From the NCBI RefSeq assembly GCF_042432495.1, contig NZ_JBHLXC010000006.1:186001-250000 (forward strand): DNA of 64,000 nucleotides, given 5' to 3'. The translations under genes and the position numbers were made by a program. Shown one piece after another: positions 60,626 through 64,000 of this stretch. The stretch is from Pseudochelatococcus lubricantis (GTDB lineage Bacteria > Pseudomonadota > Alphaproteobacteria > Rhizobiales > Beijerinckiaceae). The first letter of the stretch is position 1, and each line of letters opens with the position of its first letter. The notes below the pieces were generated by a model. It made no database searches. It was not told where the DNA came from and saw only the letters and a program-made list of their open reading frames with translations.

Positions 60626-63600
60626 GCCGGAAGCTCCCGCGGCTGTGCCTCTTCCGTGAGGCGGCTCAGGCTCTCGCCCACGCTGTTGCGGCGCGGATGC
60701 CAGAGGCCGCGCTGAATCAACGCGCGGAAGCGCTGCGCCATGACTTGCGCGGCCACCGGATTTTCCCGCAGCAGGAAGCCGCGCACCGTCTCATCGGCGA
60801 GATAGGCGTCGTAAAGTGCTTCGATCAGGCCGTCCGGAATGAGGTTCGTAGTTTCCGCGAAACCCGCCAGCCGGTCCACCGTTTCCAGCAGTTCGGCCGC
60901 GCCGCGCGGGCCGTGGCGCATCTGGCCGGCGATGAAGCGCGGGTTGACGGCGCGGGCGCGCACGGTGAGCGTCACCGCCTCCAGCAGCGAGCGGGCGCGG
61001 GGGCGGGCGGGGTCGCGCGTGTCGAGCACCACGAGATCGGCCTTGCTGCCGAGCGCCGCTACGGCGGCGGAAAAACCGCCGATGAAGGCCACATCGGCCG
61101 AGCCTTCCAGAATGTCGCGGCCGGCATCATCAGCCGCGTGCACCAGCATCTGCGCGGCCGCCACCCGCTCGGCGAAGGCGCCCGGGGCGGGCTTGCCCTC
61201 TCCTTCCGCGCCGCCGAAAACATGGGATGCCGCATCGAGGTAGACCTGCCCCAGCTCGGTTCGGTCGCGCCAGTCCCCGCTGGCCAGCCGTTCTTCCGGA
61301 CCGGCTCCGTAACTTCCTGGCACTGAACCGAAAATCCGGCCAGGTACGCCATCGCTTCGCCGCGCTTCCGCCGCGAGGGGGTTGTCGCGGCCCTCGTCCG
61401 CCCGCAGTGCCACGGCGCGCGTGGCGGCGTCGAGAAGCGCGATCTGGGCCGCGAACATGTCGCGGAACAGGCCGGAGATGCGCCATGTGACGTCGACCCG
61501 TGGGCGGCCCAGGCGGGCGGGCGGCAGCACCTCGATGCCGGTGACGCGGCCGGTCGCGGCGTCCCATTGCGGGCGGCAGCCCATCAGCGCGAGGCCTTGG
61601 GCGATTTCCTCGCCGCCGGTGCGCAGGCTGGCGCTGCCCCACAGGTCCATGACCAGCGTGCGCGGCCATTCGCCGTTATCCTGCAAATAGATACGCACGA
61701 TTTCATCCGCCGCCCGTTCGCCCAGCGCCTGCGCGGTCGGGGTTGGCAGCGTGCGCGGATCGCTGGTGAAGAGATTGCGCCCGGTGGGCAGCACATCGGC
61801 GCGCCCGCGTGACGGCGCCCCGGACGGACCCGGGGGAACATGGCGCCCGTCGAGCGCGGCGAGCAGCGCCGCCCGTTCGTTATCCGCGCTGCGCAGCCGC
61901 TGCGGATCGGCTTCGCCCGTCGGCGCGCGGCCGTAAATGTGCAGGCCGTCCTTGATGGAGAAATCCTTGATATCGCAAAGCCATGCATCGATGCGCCGCA
62001 AGGCTGAGGCCTCGTCGTCACCTTCCGCGACGCCGGCTTCCACGGCAAGGCCGGATTTTTTCGCGCTGTCGACGATGAGCTGCGCGAGTCGCTCCCGGCG
62101 GCGGCGGTCGAGGCCCTCGGCCTGGGCGTATTCGTCGACGAGACGCTCAAGTGCCTGATATTCCTCGCTCAACCCGGCCATGGACAAAGGCGGGGTAAGG
62201 TGGCCGAGCGTAACCGCGCCGATGCGCCGCTTCGCCTGCGCGGCCTCGCCCGGATTGCTGACGATGAAGGGATACAGCACGGGGATGCCCCCCGTGACCG
62301 CCGCCGGAAAGCAGGAAGGGCCGAGCGCCACCGTCTTGCCGGGCAGCCATTCGAGCGTGCCGTGCGCGCCGACATGGATGATCGCATGGCAGCCGAGCGC
62401 CTCCTGCAGCCATCCGCCGAAGGCCAGCAGCGCGTGGCGGGGGGCGCGGACCGGGTCGTGATAATCCGCCCGTCGGTCCGCCTCGCGGCCCCGATCGGGC
62501 GCGAAGGCCACCGTCGCCGCGCCGAAATGCGCATGGCGGAAGGCGAAGGCGCCGTCCGGCGCGTCGCCGTCGGGCGGGCCCCACTCCCGCGCCATCGCCT
62601 CGCGAATTTCTGGTGTCTGCCTGTCCAGAAAGGCGCTGTACATCCCCGGCGGCCAGGCCTCGCGGGCCGTCTCCAGCCGCCGCATCAGGTCGCGCGGTGT
62701 GGGCGGGATGTCGTCCACCGCATAGCCGGCCTCGCGCAGGTCGTGGAGGATGGCGAGCACGCTGGCCGGCACGTCCAGCCCCACGGCGTAGCCCGCGCGG
62801 CCGGGTGCGTTGGGATAATCCGGCAGGAGGATGAGGATGCGCCGCTCCCGGCGCGGCGTGCCCTGCAGGCGGATATGGGCGGCGATGCGGCGTGCCGTCT
62901 GTTCGACGAGTGCGGGCTCGGGCCGGTTGACGCGGGCGGTGAAGGCGAGGGCGTCGTCGGCGCCGACGACATCCTTGAAGGAGATCGCGCCGGCCATGAT
63001 GCGCCCGTCGAGTTCCGGCAGCACGACGTGCATGGCGAGGTCGGCGGGTGCGAGGCCGCGCTGACCGTCTCGCCAGGCTTCGCGGCCGGTGGTGGCGACG
63101 ATGGCCTGGAACACCGGCACGCCGAGACGATCGAACAGCGGCTGGCCGCCGCCGTGATCGCCGAGGGCGAAGGCGGTGGTGGTGACGAGGGCGGACGGAT
63201 GCAGACTGTCCGCCGCCGCCTCGATGGCGGCGACCGCCTCCGGATCGCGAAGGCTGCGCACGAACAGCGGGACGGCGGCGATGCCTTGCGCGCGCAGGGC
63301 ATGGAACAGGGCGTCGACGGGAGCGACGTCGGCAGCGAGCAGCAGCGAGCGGTAGAAGACGATCGGCACGCAGGCCGCGGCATCCGGCGTCTCACGGAAC
63401 CGGGCGAGGGGCACGATGCCTTCGCCTGGCAGGTAGAAGCCCGCCTTCGCGACAGGCCGTGCCGCTTCCGGCACCACCGCCGCGCCGGCAAGCGCCGCCA
63501 TGCGATGCACGGCCGCGCGCAGGTTGTCCGGCCCGCCCTCGCGGAAACAGTCCAGCAGCGCGGCGCGTTCTTCCGTCCCGATGGTTGACAGCGCGGCGAG

Positions 63601-63984
63601 CCGCTCGTCGTCGGCGCGGCATTCGCCGGGCAGCAGCGCGAGGGCGATGGCGTCGCGGCGGGCGACGGCGGCCAGCCGGTCGCAGCCATAGCGCCACCAG
63701 TCGTAACCCCCGAGCACGCGCGCCACGATGACGCGCGCGTGGCGCGCGACGCGGTCTATCCACAGATCGACGGACATCGGATGGCGCAGGTCGCGCAGAT
63801 GCGCGAGCCGCAGGTCCGGGATGGCGTCTTCCGCCCGCCGCCGGTCTTCCCGCCAGGCCGCGGCGAGGCCGGCGAGATCGCTGTCCGTGAAGGACAGCGC
63901 CGCCAGCGGCGCCGGGGATTGGCCGAGATCGACAGGCTCGATCAGGTCATCCAGCGAGGCGGTGGTGGTGGCGAGCAGATGCAT
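60622..63984 (-). CDS. cobN: Cobaltochelatase large subunit CobN
   Basis: The 1120-residue protein is complete in the window. It has the CobN/magnesium-chelatase H-type features IIHVGAHGTLEWLPGKTVALGPSCFPAAVTGGIPVLYPFIVSNPGEAAQAKRR and EEIAQGLALMGCRPQWDAATGRVTGIEVLPPARLGRPRVDVTWRISGLFRDMF. With CobS and CobT (chelatase subunits, not in this window) it inserts cobalt into hydrogenobyrinate a,c-diamide using ATP. It is somewhat shorter than many CobN proteins (about 1250). It heads the visible cob run; the promoter must lie at or beyond base 63985. Confidence 0.95.
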   Translation of the reverse strand: MHLLATTTASLDDLIEPVDLGQSPAPLAALSFTDSDLAGLAAAWREDRRRAEDAIPDLRLAHLRDLRHPMSVDLWIDRVARHARVIVARVLGGYDWWRYGCDRLAAVARRDAIALALLPGECRADDERLAALSTIGTEERAALLDCFREGGPDNLRAAVHRMAALAGAAVVPEAARPVAKAGFYLPGEGIVPLARFRETPDAAACVPIVFYRSLLLAADVAPVDALFHALRAQGIAAVPLFVRSLRDPEAVAAIEAAADSLHPSALVTTTAFALGDHGGGQPLFDRLGVPVFQAIVATTGREAWRDGQRGLAPADLAMHVVLPELDGRIMAGAISFKDVVGADDALAFTARVNRPEPALVEQTARRIAAHIRLQGTPRRERRILILLPDYPNAPGRAGYAVGLDVPASVLAILHDLREAGYAVDDIPPTPRDLMRRLETAREAWPPGMYSAFLDRQTPEIREAMAREWGPPDGDAPDGAFAFRHAHFGAATVAFAPDRGREADRRADYHDPVRAPRHALLAFGGWLQEALGCHAIIHVGAHGTLEWLPGKTVALGPSCFPAAVTGGIPVLYPFIVSNPGEAAQAKRRIGAVTLGHLTPPLSMAGLSEEYQALERLVDEYAQAEGLDRRRRERLAQLIVDSAKKSGLAVEAGVAEGDDEASALRRIDAWLCDIKDFSIKDGLHIYGRAPTGEADPQRLRSADNERAALLAALDGRHVPPGPSGAPSRGRADVLPTGRNLFTSDPRTLPTPTAQALGERAADEIVRIYLQDNGEWPRTLVMDLWGSASLRTGGEEIAQGLALMGCRPQWDAATGRVTGIEVLPPARLGRPRVDVTWRISGLFRDMFAAQIALLDAATRAVALRADEGRDNPLAAEARRSDGVPGRIFGSVPGSYGAGPEERLASGDWRDRTELGQVYLDAASHVFGGAEGEGKPAPGAFAERVAAAQMLVHAADDAGRDILEGSADVAFIGGFSAAVAALGSKADLVVLDTRDPARPRARSLLEAVTLTVRARAVNPRFIAGQMRHGPRGAAELLETVDRLAGFAETTNLIPDGLIEALYDAYLADETVRGFLLRENPVAAQVMAQRFRALIQRGLWHPRRNSVGESLSRLTEEAQPRELPA

Positions 63985-64000
63985 GGTCCGTGCTTTCGCG

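Overview
The window is high-GC DNA with closely packed genes, many joined by ATGA/GTGA start-stop overlaps. It looks like the chromosome of an alphaproteobacterium, probably in the Hyphomicrobiales: aerobic cobalamin genes of the cobFGHIJKLMN type, a Zur-type palindrome of the alphaproteobacterial form, an intergenic two-hairpin repeat resembling rhizobial RIME elements, and a phosphonate monoester hydrolase very like the Rhizobium enzyme. There are no rRNA or tRNA genes, insertion sequences, phage genes or CRISPR arrays. The species cannot be named from the sequence alone.

Region 1 (1-13.5 kb) is an organic-acid uptake and beta-oxidation locus. A Liv-type ABC importer (livF-G-M-H plus binding protein, minus strand), with a nitronate-monooxygenase-like flavoprotein running off the left edge, faces a pimF-B-C-D-like operon (bifunctional hydratase/dehydrogenase, thiolase, two acyl-CoA dehydrogenases) followed by an unassigned membrane protein. 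Two copies of one palindromic operator flank the promoter of the beta-oxidation operon.

Region 2 (13.5-28.8 kb) is devoted to organophosphonates. The first part has a PbfA-like PLP enzyme, an aminoethylphosphonate-type ABC importer (fused permease, ATPase, binding protein) and a divergent LysR regulator. The second part is a minus-strand set: a PhnF-like GntR regulator, a phosphonate-type hexapeptide transferase, a complete dipeptide-type ABC importer and a phosphonate monoester hydrolase. I read the second part as an uptake-and-hydrolysis system for phosphonate esters feeding the first, which I consider the most interesting system here.

Region 3 (29-41.4 kb) holds a flavodoxin-fold oxidoreductase with a divergent TetR regulator, an Ssu-like importer with two FMN-dependent monooxygenases, a PHP-domain protein, a di-haem cytochrome c peroxidase with a clear terminator, and an MFS exporter.

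Region 4 (41.4-49.1 kb) contains a tyrosine-related group (DMT exporter, a 15-codon leader peptide with tandem Tyr codons, prephenate dehydrogenase, pterin carbinolamine dehydratase, divergent Lrp regulator), then AraC/azlCD amino-acid export, then a divergent aztD/aztC periplasmic zinc pair around two Zur-like boxes but without the membrane transporter genes.

Region 5 (49.3-64 kb) is the aerobic cobalamin pathway: bluB and cobT divergent, then cobF, cobV, cobB, cobM, cobE, cobL, (cobK inverted), cobJ, cobI, cobH, cobG and cobN, covering precorrin-2 methylation to cobalt insertion, the lower ligand and its attachment. Five hairpin repeats of one family lie between genes from 21 to 49 kb.
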